A DNA stretch of 64,000 nt from Bacteroidota bacterium (GCA_011050615.1 DRFJ01000054.1:1-64000); one strand, 5' to 3'; counted from the stretch's first letter, positions 1 to 9,373 are shown. A program made the numbers and translations. Notes: generated by a model not told the origin, from the sequence alone.

Positions 1-201
1 AAAGACCATGTTCATTTCTTGATACAAAGTGTGCCGACAAAGAGTCCGACTCAGATCATAACGATAGTGAAGAGTTTGACTGCCAGAGAGATATTCAAAA
101 AGCATCCGGAGGTGAAAGAGCAATTTTGGGGAGGAGAATTTTGGACTGACGGATACTTTGTGAATACAGTGAGCTCGGCGACATGCGCCACTCAGCGTTA
201 G
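1..201 (+). pseudogene. IS200/IS605-type TnpA transposase, truncated at both ends
   Basis: The frame is open from base 1 and reads KDHVHFLIQSVP..., then SPTQIITIVKSLTAREIFKK and FWGGEFWTDGYFVNTVS. This matches the single-strand Y1 transposases of the IS200 group. DHVHFL holds the HUH metal-binding pair. Family members continue for about 30 more residues, including the helix with the catalytic tyrosine. Here the text after NTVS (SATCATQR, stop) does not look like the family, so the tyrosine helix is lost. The N-terminus lies outside the window. No IS end hairpin is visible after the stop. I infer a dead IS fragment. Confidence 0.85.
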
Positions 202-229
202 GGGGGGTGACTTTTAAGATCCCCACCAA

Positions 230-1882
230 TTATTGATAAAGATATCTTTTAATCTTTCGTGTGGGTGTTTTTTCAAAAGGAATGGGTTGCAGGACGAACT
301 GGTTTATGCGTGAAAACCTGTTAAGTCGCTGGTTTACCTGGTGGTTCAGTTCGGTGATTATTTCCTGCATCTTTTCTTCCACTATGCGTGCCATCTCTTC
401 CTTCATATTCCTGTATTTCTCTTCGATCTCTTCCCTGTTGATATGGACCATGGCCACCAGTTTGCCTCCTTTTTCAATGACGAGCGATTCTACAACATGC
501 TTAAAGGTATTGATCATTGATTCTATTTCTTCCGGATAGATATTTTCACCGCTGGATCCCACGATGACTGTTTTAAGTCTTCCTTTAATAAAGAGATAAC
601 CATCTCTGTCGAAGACCCCAAGATCGCCTGTCCTGAGCCAGCCGTCTTCTGTAAGTACTTCTTTCGTTTTTTCAGGATTCTTATAATATCCTTTCATGAT
701 ATTCGGACCCCGGGCCCATATTTCTCCTTCGCCTGTGGATGGGTCGGGATCATTGAGAATCAATTCTACCCCTTCAACGGCAGCGCCGGTCGATTCCACC
801 TTATTGGCGGGATGGACCATGCCTGCAAGCAGGGGTGATGATTCTGTGAGCCCGTAACCTATGGCGTAGGGGAATTTAGCTTCAAAGAGAAAGCGCTCAA
901 CTTCAGGATTAACTTTTGCACCGCCAATGCCGAAGAAAGTAATTTCACCGCCGAAGGTTTCCAAAAGCTTTTTGCCGGCTATACGGTTAAGCATTTTTCT
1001 CACGGGCGGAATTTTATAAATTATCCGCAGGGTAGCTTTTTCAGTAAATGAAGGCTTAATCTTGTTGAAATATATTTTTTCGATAATCAGGGGAACAGAT
1101 AACATTATTGTTGGCCTGATAGCCTTGAGGGCAGGAAGCAGAACAGGCGCTGTCGGAGGTTTGCGAAGATAATATATTGATGAACCGCTGATAACAGGTA
1201 TTACCATTCCAATAGTATTTTCAAAGGTATGTGCAAGGGGAAGGATTGAAAGAAACCTGTCGGTAGCATCAATATGCTTAAGTTTTTTACCCATTATGGC
1301 ATTGGAAATAATATTCCGGTGGCTTAACATAACCCCTTTGGAATTACCGGTTGTCCCGGAGGTATAAATGATAGCCGCAAGGTCATCGGCATTAATCTCA
1401 GACTCAAGGGCAGGTTTATCATCGATAGAAAATTCGATCTGGCCGCCGGTGTTTCTCAGAAATGAATAATCATTCAGGCTTATTACAAATTTCAGACCCC
1501 CGGGATAATTATTAATTGAAGTATCTGTTTTATCATCCACAATGATGGCTCTGGCATCTGAATGTTCAAGTATACTGTAAACCTCCTCCGGGGAGAAATC
1601 GTGCAGTATTGGAACAATAGTGGCACCCAGGTATACGACAGCAAGATAACTGATTACCCAGTCGGGCGAATTAGGGCCAATGAGGGCAACTTTATCGCCC
1701 TTGGAAATACCCAGCTTTTCGAGAAAAGCAGCCAGGGCTTCTATCCGGTTAAAAGCGGCTGTGTATGTATACCCTTCTTCTCCAACGAATGATAAGGCAT
1801 GCTTATCCGCATACCTCGATGCTGATTCCGGTATTACCGACCGGAATGTGCTGTTTGTTTGTGTTTTCATTATTTCCTTCAT
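230..1882 (-). CDS. AMP-binding long-chain acyl-CoA synthetase
   Basis: A 550-residue adenylate-forming enzyme that activates fatty acids to acyl-CoA through an acyl-AMP intermediate. The ATP loop YTSGTTGNSKGVMLSH is at about residues 173-188. The core motif YGLTESSP is near 340, and WLRTGDLG followed by GYLFIKGRLK is near 418-440. The C-terminal TPTRKIKRY carries the usual catalytic-lysine region. Length and order fit bacterial FadD/FACL proteins. There is no signal peptide, so it is probably cytosolic or peripheral on the membrane. Met5 (MKTQTN) is an equally good start. It stands alone, downstream of nothing on its strand except the TPR gene over 120 bp away. Substrate chain length cannot be read from the sequence. 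Confidence 0.9.
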   Translation of the reverse strand: MKEIMKTQTNSTFRSVIPESASRYADKHALSFVGEEGYTYTAAFNRIEALAAFLEKLGISKGDKVALIGPNSPDWVISYLAVVYLGATIVPILHDFSPEEVYSILEHSDARAIIVDDKTDTSINNYPGGLKFVISLNDYSFLRNTGGQIEFSIDDKPALESEINADDLAAIIYTSGTTGNSKGVMLSHRNIISNAIMGKKLKHIDATDRFLSILPLAHTFENTIGMVIPVISGSSIYYLRKPPTAPVLLPALKAIRPTIMLSVPLIIEKIYFNKIKPSFTEKATLRIIYKIPPVRKMLNRIAGKKLLETFGGEITFFGIGGAKVNPEVERFLFEAKFPYAIGYGLTESSPLLAGMVHPANKVESTGAAVEGVELILNDPDPSTGEGEIWARGPNIMKGYYKNPEKTKEVLTEDGWLRTGDLGVFDRDGYLFIKGRLKTVIVGSSGENIYPEEIESMINTFKHVVESLVIEKGGKLVAMVHINREEIEEKYRNMKEEMARIVEEKMQEIITELNHQVNQRLNRFSRINQFVLQPIPFEKTPTRKIKRYLYQ

Positions 1883-2005
1883 AAATCCTTAAACCACTTC
1901 CCTTGCTATTTCTATGCCATTTTCCCTTATTGAATGGGAGTGTAAAGATAAGTAATTTTGATGTAATTATATGTTTTATAATACCATATTTATTGCCTTA
2001 ATCCC

Positions 2006-2776
2006 TTATTGAAGTGACTGTGATTTGTTTTTACAGCCCTTGTACAGATCATCTTTCACCCACTTTATATTGATGTCGTAATCAATTAATTTCTCATACA
2101 GTGCGCAAGCATGGGAATTATTACCCAGTTTTTCATATGCTTTTGCCAGCACAACCACCGTATTTACATATATCCAGTTTTTCCTGAGGTTTTCGGCATC
2201 TGCTTCGATCAGACGGATAGCCTTTTTATAATATTCGATTGCTTCCTCGGTATCGCCGCCCACGATTTTGGGTGAAAAGTTAAGCTGGTTTGCCTTTTCA
2301 AGGAGGGTTCTTACCGAGTTGGGATCTTTTTCCACGGCACCGTCAATTTTTTCTTTTGCCTTTGGCCCAAGGACCATGGCTTTCAATTTATGGATGCCCA
2401 TCTCGTAGCCAAAAAATGCACCTTCCAGGGCTATCAGCTCGGCGCTGCCGGGCTTATTGGCTTTCAGTGTTTCAAGGTTTGCCCTTGCCCTGGCAAGATG
2501 ATATGAGGCTTCTTTTTTCATATCTTCCTTGAGGCAGTAGCCAATAAAGCCGTACTGTGAAAGTAAGAGTTCATGGAGCAATTCCATGCTTCCGGATCTG
2601 TCATATACTTTTTCCATTTCTTCAATGGTAACTCTCCATCCACTCATTTCACCCCTGGCGTAGGAATCGTATATGCGTGATCTGTACGTGTATATGTCCT
2701 GTGCCCCGGTAATCAGTGAGGAAAAGATCATAATTGCCACAAAAAAAGCCCGGTATTTTTTAATAATGATTTTCAT
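2006..2776 (-). CDS. Exported TPR-like protein of unknown function
   Basis: I chose Met9 of the ORF (MKIIIKKYRAFFVAIMIFSS) because it gives a normal signal peptide ending near ITGAQD. The mature part is about 230 residues, all helical, with TPR-like pairs: KKEASYHLARARANLETLKA, EEAIEYYKKAIRLIEADAEN and LAKAYEKLGNNSHACALYEKL. It probably acts as a periplasmic scaffold, but no specific partner is indicated. A TATATTTG element on the minus strand at 2874-2881 could be its -7 box, without a clear -33. I do not recognise an orthologue with a known role. Confidence 0.7.
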   Translation of the reverse strand: MKIIIKKYRAFFVAIMIFSSLITGAQDIYTYRSRIYDSYARGEMSGWRVTIEEMEKVYDRSGSMELLHELLLSQYGFIGYCLKEDMKKEASYHLARARANLETLKANKPGSAELIALEGAFFGYEMGIHKLKAMVLGPKAKEKIDGAVEKDPNSVRTLLEKANQLNFSPKIVGGDTEEAIEYYKKAIRLIEADAENLRKNWIYVNTVVVLAKAYEKLGNNSHACALYEKLIDYDINIKWVKDDLYKGCKNKSQSLQ

Positions 2777-3167
2777 GTCTTTACCTGTCGTTCCTTCCAT
2801 GTGTATGAACCTGCGAATTTAATTTTTACCGCCTTATAAACAATAAAATAAAGTGAAAGTTGACGGAGGGGAGCAAATATATAGAGTATATTTTGTTTGC
2901 TTGTCACTGATATCAGGATCCTTATAACTATTCCTGCCAGCAGGTGTACCTGGCTTACAGGTATTATTCTACCCTGTTCAGGCTTATCAGCAGGACAGAT
3001 GTTAAAACGTTAATGTCCAAAAGGATCAGTGTCAGTAATTTTACAAAATTATGGCTGATGGTGAGTTCATATATTGGAAATAAGCTCAAGCTTATCTGAT
3101 CAGACTATCGCATTAAGAAATCTTACTATTATTGGTTACTTTTGTATAAGATTGATTTATTCAGATC
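2777..3167. other. 391-bp divergent intergenic region with two perfect palindromes
   Basis: This region separates the TPR gene (-) from queD (+). It has no convincing ORF. ATAAGCT-CA-AGCTTAT (3080-3095) is a perfect 7-bp inverted repeat, directly abutted by the palindrome TCTGATCAGA (3095-3104). Both lie 33-57 bp upstream of the queD -7 element, where a regulator could bind. I looked for a preQ1 riboswitch before queD and saw none. Confidence 0.5.
3137..3144 (+). promoter_or_regulatory. Candidate -7 element of the queD-polA operon
   Basis: TACTTTTG matches the Bacteroidota -7 consensus TAnnTTTG exactly and lies 23 bp before the queD ATG. No clear TTTG -33 box is present at the expected distance. 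The same octamer occurs before mntP. Confidence 0.55.
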
Positions 3168-3617
3168 ATGAGCAAAATAAGGGTTACAAAAGAATTTAGC
3201 TTTGAAACGGCACATGCCTTATGGAACTATGACGGACCCTGCAGGAATGTGCACGGGCATTCATACAGGCTCTTTGTCACACTCAGGGGGGAACCCCTCA
3301 ATGATCCGGAGAATCCTAAAAACGGGATGCTTATAGATTTCGGGGACCTGAAAAAGATAGTAAACAGGGAGGTTGTGAAAATATTCGACCATGCTGTTGT
3401 GATAAGCAGGAGGCTTGAAGGTGAAAAACTGGAAGCCCTGAAAAAAATGTTCGGGAACGTCCTGGTCGTTGATTATCAGCCGACCTGTGAAAAGCTGGTG
3501 GAGGATATCGCCTTCAGGATCAGACCGCACATTCCCGCTAACACATCTTTGCACAGTCTCAGGCTTTATGAAACCGCCACATCATATGCCGAATGGTTTG
3601 CAGATGATAATAAATGA
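3168..3617 (+). CDS. queD: 6-carboxytetrahydropterin synthase (PTPS/QueD family)
   Basis: This enzyme converts 7,8-dihydroneopterin triphosphate to 6-carboxytetrahydropterin, the second step toward queuosine. The zinc histidines are H16 (FETAHAL) and H29/H31 (CRNVHGHSY). The catalytic cysteine is C25, the charge-relay pair is D74-H75 (IFDHAVV), and the pterin-anchoring glutamate is E135 (LRLYETATSY). Length 149 is slightly above the usual 120-140. Its stop overlaps the polA start by 4 bp (ATGA), so the two are probably translationally coupled. No other que gene is in the window. Because some family members serve other pterin pathways, the QueD assignment is strong but not exclusive. Confidence 0.88.
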   Translation: MSKIRVTKEFSFETAHALWNYDGPCRNVHGHSYRLFVTLRGEPLNDPENPKNGMLIDFGDLKKIVNREVVKIFDHAVVISRRLEGEKLEALKKMFGNVLVVDYQPTCEKLVEDIAFRIRPHIPANTSLHSLRLYETATSYAEWFADDNK

Positions 3618-6418
3618 TGCTTATGTTAGAAAATAACGATAGAAAACTTTTCCTCCTTGATGCTTATGCACTTATATTCAGGTCTTATTATGCCTTTATC
3701 CGTAATCCGAGGATAAACTCCAAAGGTATGAACACCTCGGCTATATTCGGCTTTATGCTTACACTCGAGGATATCCTTCAGAACCAGGACCCTTCACATA
3801 TTGCAGTGATCTTTGACCCTCCCGGACCAACCTTCAGGCATGAAATGTACAAGGATTATAAGGCTAACAGGGATGCTACACCCGAGGATATTAAAAAGGC
3901 CGTTCCCTATATCAAGGAAATACTGGAGGCCTATGGTATACCCGTATACGAGGCAGAAGGCTTTGAGGCGGATGACCTTATCGGTACCATGTCAAGACAG
4001 GCTGCAGATATGGGTTTCACTACCTTTATGATGACCCCTGACAAGGATTTCACCCAGCTGGTTAACGATACGGTGAAGATGTATAAACCTGCCACCCGCG
4101 GAGGAGCTGCTGTGGTAATGGGGCCTGAAGAGGTATGCAGGGAGTACAGTATTGACGATCCAAGACAGGTAATAGACATTCTTGCACTTATGGGCGACAG
4201 TGCAGACAATATACCGGGTGCCCCGGGGATAGGACCTAAAACTGCCAAAAAGCTGATATCGGAATTTGGCAGCGTTGAAAACCTGATAAAGAACAGTAAT
4301 AAGCTGACCGGAAAGCAAAGGGAAATAATAGAAGACAACAGCGAGGAAATACTTTTTTCCAAGAAGCTTGTTACCATTGAGACAAATGTGCCCTTCAGGC
4401 TCAATGAGGAAGAAATGTTAAGGAAGGAAATAAACAGGAGCAGACTGCGGGACCTGTTTTCAGAGCTGGAGTTCAGGAACCTGGCAGAGAAGCTGGATGC
4501 TGATACGCGGAACAAAGGAGGGGGGACAGCGACAACGGCACCAGGCGGTGGGTCTTTGCAGGGCTCATTGTTCGAAAACGCCGGGGTGCCGGTCAACAAA
4601 GCCAGCGATCTTGAAACGCTGAATGACAGGAAACATGACTATGCCAGGGTGGCGACAGTGGATGAGATGAAAAAACTGGCGGATGAATTACTGAAACTGA
4701 ATGAATTTTGCTTCGATACAGAGACAAGCTCGCTGAATCCACTTGAAGCAGAACTGATAGCCATTTCCTTTTCCTGGGAAAATAATAAGGGCTATATGGT
4801 TTATTTTGAAGATGATAAGGCCGTAATGGAAAACATTGATATCTTCAAGCCGGTTTTTGAAAATGAAAATAACCTGAAGATTGGCCAGAACCTGAAATTC
4901 GATATCCAGGTTCTTAATTCCTACGGGATAGAAGTCAAAGGGGAGCTGTTCGATACCATGATAGCACATTACCTGCTGGAGCCGGATATGAGACATAATA
5001 TGGACTACCTTGCCGAAACCTACCTGAAATATAAGCCCATAGCTATAGAGTCATTAATAGGCGACAAGGGGAAGATGCAAAAAAGCATGAGATCAGTTGC
5101 TGTAGATAGATTAACAGAATATGCTGTAGAAGATGCTGATATCACCTATCAATTAAAGCAATTGTTCTATGAAAGACTGAAAAAGGAAAATTTATATGAG
5201 CTGGCCAGGGAGATTGAGATGCCCCTGATACCCGTACTGGCCGGGATGGAAAGAAGGGGGGTTTTGGTGAATAAGGAAGCGCTGAAAGAATATTCAGGGG
5301 TGCTGAAGGACAAGATCAAAGGCCTGGAGAAGGAAATTTATGAACTTGCAGGTGCAGAATTTAACATAGGATCTCCCAGGCAGCTGGGGGATATACTGTT
5401 TAAAAAGCTCAAGCTGGATGATAAGGCAAAGAAAACAAAGACAAACCAGTATGTTACGAACGAGGAGGCTTTACAGCGCCTGAGCGACAGGCATCCTATT
5501 ATAAACAAGGTTCTTGATTACCGGGGTCTGAAGAAGCTGCTATCAACCTATGTGGAAGCCCTGCCTGAATTAATGAGCCAAAAGACAGGAAGAATTCATA
5601 CATCGTACAACCAGGCTATAGCATCCACAGGCAGGTTAAGTTCCAACAATCCCAACCTGCAGAACATACCTATCAGGGATGAGAGTGGCAGGGAAATACG
5701 TAAGGCTTTTATCCCGGATAAGGGAAATGTGTTCCTGTCGGCTGACTATTCTCAGATTGAACTCAGGCTTATGGCTCATCTGAGCGGTGACCAGGGGATG
5801 AAGGAAGATTTCATGGGTGGGCAGGATATCCACTCAGCAACAGCGGCAAAGATTTTCGGGGTAAAGCCCGGGGAGGTAAGCCGTGAAATGAGGTCCAGGG
5901 CAAAAACGGCAAATTTTGGCATCATATACGGTATTTCTGCTTTCGGCCTGTCACAACGGCTTAATATAAGCCGTTCTGAGGCAAAGGATCTTATAGACGG
6001 TTACTTTGTATCCTATCCCGGGGTGAAGAAATATATGGAAAAGAGCATTGAAAAAGGGAGGAAGAATGGTTATGTAACAACCATGTTTGGACGCAAGAGG
6101 TATCTCCGTGATATACAGTCGCGCAACTCGCTCCTCAGAAGCAATGCCGAGCGTAACGCGATAAATGCACCCATACAGGGATCAGCAGCAGATATAATTA
6201 AGATAGCGATGATCAATATTCACAATAAGCTGAAGGAATCTGATCTTAAGGCCTCTATGATATTGCAGGTGCATGATGAGCTCATTTTTGAGGTTGCCGA
6301 ATCCGACAAAAATAAATTGAGGGATATGGTTGTCAAAGAGATGGAAGAGGCATGCAAGCTTGATGTCCCACTGATCGTGGAACACGGCTTCGGGAAGAAC
6401 TGGTTGGAAGCACATTAG
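3614..6418 (+). CDS. polA: DNA polymerase I
   Basis: A 934-residue family A polymerase for Okazaki-fragment processing and repair synthesis. The N-terminal 5'-3' exonuclease (about 10-300) shows DAYALIFRS, YKANRDATP and EAEGFEADDLIGT. A 3'-5' exonuclease (about 350-520) keeps its acidic residues: CFDTETS (366), GQNLKFDIQ (425) and YAVEDADITYQL (503), so proofreading looks intact. Polymerase motif A is SADYSQIELRLMAH (about 708), motif B RAKTANFGIIYG (about 761) and motif C QVHDELIFEV (about 884). Three ATG codons lie close together at the start; the first overlaps the queD stop. It sits second in queD-polA-moaD. Confidence 0.97.
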   Translation: MMLMLENNDRKLFLLDAYALIFRSYYAFIRNPRINSKGMNTSAIFGFMLTLEDILQNQDPSHIAVIFDPPGPTFRHEMYKDYKANRDATPEDIKKAVPYIKEILEAYGIPVYEAEGFEADDLIGTMSRQAADMGFTTFMMTPDKDFTQLVNDTVKMYKPATRGGAAVVMGPEEVCREYSIDDPRQVIDILALMGDSADNIPGAPGIGPKTAKKLISEFGSVENLIKNSNKLTGKQREIIEDNSEEILFSKKLVTIETNVPFRLNEEEMLRKEINRSRLRDLFSELEFRNLAEKLDADTRNKGGGTATTAPGGGSLQGSLFENAGVPVNKASDLETLNDRKHDYARVATVDEMKKLADELLKLNEFCFDTETSSLNPLEAELIAISFSWENNKGYMVYFEDDKAVMENIDIFKPVFENENNLKIGQNLKFDIQVLNSYGIEVKGELFDTMIAHYLLEPDMRHNMDYLAETYLKYKPIAIESLIGDKGKMQKSMRSVAVDRLTEYAVEDADITYQLKQLFYERLKKENLYELAREIEMPLIPVLAGMERRGVLVNKEALKEYSGVLKDKIKGLEKEIYELAGAEFNIGSPRQLGDILFKKLKLDDKAKKTKTNQYVTNEEALQRLSDRHPIINKVLDYRGLKKLLSTYVEALPELMSQKTGRIHTSYNQAIASTGRLSSNNPNLQNIPIRDESGREIRKAFIPDKGNVFLSADYSQIELRLMAHLSGDQGMKEDFMGGQDIHSATAAKIFGVKPGEVSREMRSRAKTANFGIIYGISAFGLSQRLNISRSEAKDLIDGYFVSYPGVKKYMEKSIEKGRKNGYVTTMFGRKRYLRDIQSRNSLLRSNAERNAINAPIQGSAADIIKIAMINIHNKLKESDLKASMILQVHDELIFEVAESDKNKLRDMVVKEMEEACKLDVPLIVEHGFGKNWLEAH

Positions 6419-6431
6419 GAAAGGAGGAAAA

Positions 6432-6665
6432 ATGAAAATAAGGGTATTATTATTTGGCGTACTGGCAGAGGAGGCAGGCAGGCAGGAGCTTGAGCTGGAT
6501 AATGTCAGCAGTCTTGATGGCTTAAAGAAACAAATGATAGCGCAATATCCGTCTTTTGCGGATTATAAGTTCAATATCTCAGTGAATCACGCCCTTGCCC
6601 GGGGGAATAAGAACTTACACGAAGGAGATGAGGTAGCCTTGCTGCCACCCTTTGCCGGGGGCTAG
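6432..6665 (+). CDS. moaD: Molybdopterin synthase small subunit (MoaD)
   Basis: A 77-residue beta-grasp sulfur carrier ending in the diagnostic FAGG. As a C-terminal thiocarboxylate it donates sulfur to precursor Z within the MoaD-MoaE synthase. EGDEVALLPPFAGG is typical. A strong GGAAAGGAGG stretch lies just before the ATG, unusual for this phylum, where Shine-Dalgarno sites are weak. Its partner moaE lies immediately downstream but convergent. The usual activating E1 (MoeB) would be needed; the only E1-like gene here (36.6 kb) lacks the standard cysteines. Confidence 0.9.
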   Translation: MKIRVLLFGVLAEEAGRQELELDNVSSLDGLKKQMIAQYPSFADYKFNISVNHALARGNKNLHEGDEVALLPPFAGG

Positions 6666-6700
6666 TGTAAATAAGGGAGGCGAAATGACTCAGCCTGGTT

Positions 6701-7135
6701 TCAATGTTGCCACTGATGGGTGTCATCATCGAAGATTTCCTTTTTCCAGACAGGAAAATTCTCCTTGATCATTTCAAGTACATGCCTGCAGGCCCGTGTG
6801 GCATGGTCGCGGTGGCCGGCTGTGACCATTACAAAGAGTGACAGTTCACCTGCTTTCACAATACCTGTTGAATGGACAATTACCACATCTTTGACATCAC
6901 TGAAGGCTGTCATAATGATTTCCTTGATTCTCAGCGTTTCCTTTGCAACCATTTCCTCATAGGCCGAATATTCGATTGCTCTCACAGTGCGGTCGTCAAC
7001 CATATCGCTGCGCACCTGGCCGAGAAAGACCGAATGGGCTCCGGCTGATTTGTCGTCAGAGGTTTTGTTAAAGTATTCTGCAATATGTGAAGTTTTTACC
7101 GGTCCGGGTATCAGGATCATATTTCCCATGCTCAT
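6701..7135 (-). CDS. moaE: Molybdopterin synthase catalytic subunit (MoaE)
   Basis: This 144-residue protein forms the heterotetramer with MoaD that inserts two sulfurs into precursor Z. Family hallmarks are GAHSVFLGQVRSD, IEYSAYEEMVAKE, VVIVHSTGIVKAGE, VTAGHRDHATRACRHVLE and FPVWKKEIFDD, whose lysines include the active-site residue. It follows the S41 protease by 3 bp on the same strand and converges on moaD with a 35-bp gap. The synthase genes are therefore adjacent but probably on different transcripts, an unusual split. Confidence 0.92.
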   Translation of the reverse strand: MSMGNMILIPGPVKTSHIAEYFNKTSDDKSAGAHSVFLGQVRSDMVDDRTVRAIEYSAYEEMVAKETLRIKEIIMTAFSDVKDVVIVHSTGIVKAGELSLFVMVTAGHRDHATRACRHVLEMIKENFPVWKKEIFDDDTHQWQH

Positions 7136-7138
7136 ATA

Positions 7139-8821
7139 TTATTTTTTTGAAAGCATTCCAGATGTACCCTGCAAGGTTGAGGTATAAAGATTTTCATTAT
7201 TTATTACCTCGATGGCTTTCAAGATTTGCTTATCTGATCTGAGTGTATGCTTTATTACACCTTCCTCATAGTAGTACCTCCCTACTATTTCATCTTCAAG
7301 GAGCCTTGTCACCTCATCCCTGAAAAGATCAAGGTCATTTTGCAACTTATGGTCAAGGCTTTTTTCCAGTTCAGCAAAAAGTTCTTCATTGTTCTGATAG
7401 TACTTTTCCCTTTTCGCAGCGGCAGTAAGCCTTTCGAGGGCTCCCTCTGTTGCCGAGGTATAGGTAAAATTCCTTTTCTCGAGAAAGGCCCCGAATTCAC
7501 TGAAGGCCTCTTCACTCAACTGATAGCTTCCGGGTTCATCTATGGTGGAGTTATCCCAGTAAAAGTCAGTTGCAAAGTCAAAGATCAGGGATCTGATATA
7601 GAGTTCTGTTGAAAACTGGCTCATCTGTTCGGGTTCTGCTTCATAGTCAGGCGCAATACCCCCGCCGTCCTTTACTATTCGGCCGTTCCGGGTTCTGAAT
7701 TCTGAAGTGAGTGAATCGGGTATGTGTCCCACGCTGCCGTCTTCGTTACGGTTTGAAAAATCCAGGGCCTGTATGCATCTGCCCGAGGGGATATAGTATT
7801 TGGCCGTCGTAAGCTTGAGTGTTGCGTTATAGCTGAGTGGCCGGCTTATCTGGACCAGGCCCTTGCCATAGGATCTCTGACCCACAACCACACCCCTGTC
7901 GAGGTCCTGGATTGCTCCGGCCAGTATCTCTGCTGCCGATGCCGTATTGCTGTTAATCATTACCACAAGGGGAATGTCTTCATTAATGGCCTGCTTTGTG
8001 GTCTTGTAGGTATTGTCAAATCTTTTCACCCTGCCTCTGGTGCTTACCACTTCATGCCCCGGGCCTACGAAAAAGTTAACTATCTCAACAGCTTCTGAAA
8101 GTAAACCACCGGGATTGGATCTGAGGTCAAGTATAATTTTGCCGGCATTGTGTTTTTCGATCAGCGAAACAAGGGCATTTCTTACATCTGCGCTGCAATC
8201 CTGTGTAAAATTGGTAAATCTTATATATCCCGTTTCATCATCTGCCATGCCGTAATAAGGTACGGGAGGGATTGTAATTCTTTTACGGGTGACACTTTTC
8301 CCTATTTCCCTGCCCTGTCTTTCAATAAGGAGGGTCATATCAGTATTAGCTTCCCCCTTAAGCTTTTCACTTACCTGTTCAGCAGTCAGGCCTTTAAGTG
8401 ATTCGCCGTTTATCTTTTTCAGTACATCACCTGCCTTCAGTCCTGCCACATCAGCAGGAAAGCCCTTATATATCTGTGTAAGAACTGTATAATCACCTTT
8501 TTTTCTAATAAGAGAACCTATACCCCCGTATTTACCGGTTGTCATAAAAGCAAATTCATCACTTTCCGATTCAGGATAGTATGTCGTATACGGGTCAAGA
8601 TCATTAAGCATTTCATCAATACTTTCCCTGAACAGTTCATCAGGTTTGATCTCATCAACGTAAAAAGCATTGAGTTCCCTGATCAGGGAGTAGAAGATAT
8701 CAAGGTTTTTCTGCAGTTTAAAATCTTTTGATTCATTCCTTGCAATAAATGCGGTTGCAAAGACAGATATAACTAATACCGCAAGACTTATCAGCAGGCT
8801 TTTGTATAACTTTTTATTCAT
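7139..8821 (-). CDS. S41-family C-terminal processing protease
   Basis: A 560-residue periplasmic serine protease of the CtpA/Prc type. An N-terminal signal anchor (LLISLAVLVISVFATAFIA) precedes a PDZ domain (about 95-175, GFPADVAGLKAGDVLKKI) and the S41 core. The catalytic serine lies in NSNTASAAEILAGA (about 295) and the lysine in GQRSYGKGLVQ (about 320). A 130-residue helical tail follows. In Bacteroidota this gene normally follows rnpA (often with yidD between), as here without yidD. A TACTTTTG -7 box at 8883-8890 suggests it can be transcribed independently of rnpA. Targets are probably C-termini of exported proteins. Confidence 0.93.
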   Translation of the reverse strand: MNKKLYKSLLISLAVLVISVFATAFIARNESKDFKLQKNLDIFYSLIRELNAFYVDEIKPDELFRESIDEMLNDLDPYTTYYPESESDEFAFMTTGKYGGIGSLIRKKGDYTVLTQIYKGFPADVAGLKAGDVLKKINGESLKGLTAEQVSEKLKGEANTDMTLLIERQGREIGKSVTRKRITIPPVPYYGMADDETGYIRFTNFTQDCSADVRNALVSLIEKHNAGKIILDLRSNPGGLLSEAVEIVNFFVGPGHEVVSTRGRVKRFDNTYKTTKQAINEDIPLVVMINSNTASAAEILAGAIQDLDRGVVVGQRSYGKGLVQISRPLSYNATLKLTTAKYYIPSGRCIQALDFSNRNEDGSVGHIPDSLTSEFRTRNGRIVKDGGGIAPDYEAEPEQMSQFSTELYIRSLIFDFATDFYWDNSTIDEPGSYQLSEEAFSEFGAFLEKRNFTYTSATEGALERLTAAAKREKYYQNNEELFAELEKSLDHKLQNDLDLFRDEVTRLLEDEIVGRYYYEEGVIKHTLRSDKQILKAIEVINNENLYTSTLQGTSGMLSKK

Positions 8822-8882
8822 AATAAGAAATATTTCCGTTTTTAAAGACTATTATCCCGTTTTTTTGATGCAAAATAGTTGC

Positions 8883-8890
8883 CAAAAGTA
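8883..8890 (-). promoter_or_regulatory. Candidate -7 element of the S41 protease-moaE unit
   Basis: Read on the minus strand, TACTTTTG fits TAnnTTTG. It lies about 60 bp upstream of the protease ATG and just beyond the rnpA stop. No clear -33 partner was found. Confidence 0.45.
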
Positions 8891-8899
8891 ACAAAGGGA

Positions 8900-9307
8900 T
8901 TAATTATTTTTCGGGCTTGCGTTCAAATGCAGTGAAAATTTCCGGACAAGATTTTTCATCTGTGTTTCCAGCTTCCCGTATTCGGGCACTTCGGTGCCTG
9001 TATAAAGAATCATGATATAGACCTGTGTGCTCATCTGGTTTAGCTGCCGGTAGAGTTCATTTTTATTTAGCCGCCACACTTCACGCACCAATCTTTTTAT
9101 CCTGTTACGTGTGACGGCCCGCGGGAAAGACTTTTTCCCTGCGCTAATGGCTGTCTGTGCAGGAAATGGAAGTTCATTATTGCTTTTCATCCAGAGTACC
9201 CTGAAAGGTTCCGAGTTGAAAGATTTTCCGTTTTCAAATAACATTGAAATGACTTTGCGGCTGCAGAGTTTCTCTTTTTTACTGAAGGTGAATTTATTAT
9301 TATCCAT
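8900..9307 (-). CDS. rnpA: Ribonuclease P protein component
   Basis: A 135-residue basic protein that helps the RNase P RNA cleave pre-tRNA leaders. FSKKEKLCSRKVISMLFENG opens the fold, and the family signature RAVTRNRIKRLVREVWR is at about 72-88. It lies in the phylum-typical order DUF4271-hemD-rnpA, 66 bp after hemD. The yidD gene that often follows is instead at 62.9 kb. Confidence 0.93.
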   Translation of the reverse strand: MDNNKFTFSKKEKLCSRKVISMLFENGKSFNSEPFRVLWMKSNNELPFPAQTAISAGKKSFPRAVTRNRIKRLVREVWRLNKNELYRQLNQMSTQVYIMILYTGTEVPEYGKLETQMKNLVRKFSLHLNASPKNN

Positions 9308-9373
9308 GCCGCAGATCCTTATATGTCTTTTCCGTGGAACTCACCTGTTGAATTTCCTTCCGGCGCTTTCCAC

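Noticed and set aside
2801-3136. preQ1 riboswitch before queD
   Set aside because: No preQ1 class I or II pseudoknot pattern was found; only simple palindromes.
3931-4599. 222-aa minus-strand ORF inside polA
   Set aside because: It is antisense to the conserved exonuclease domain, has low-complexity Ser/Leu/Pro composition and no recognisable domain; a shadow ORF.
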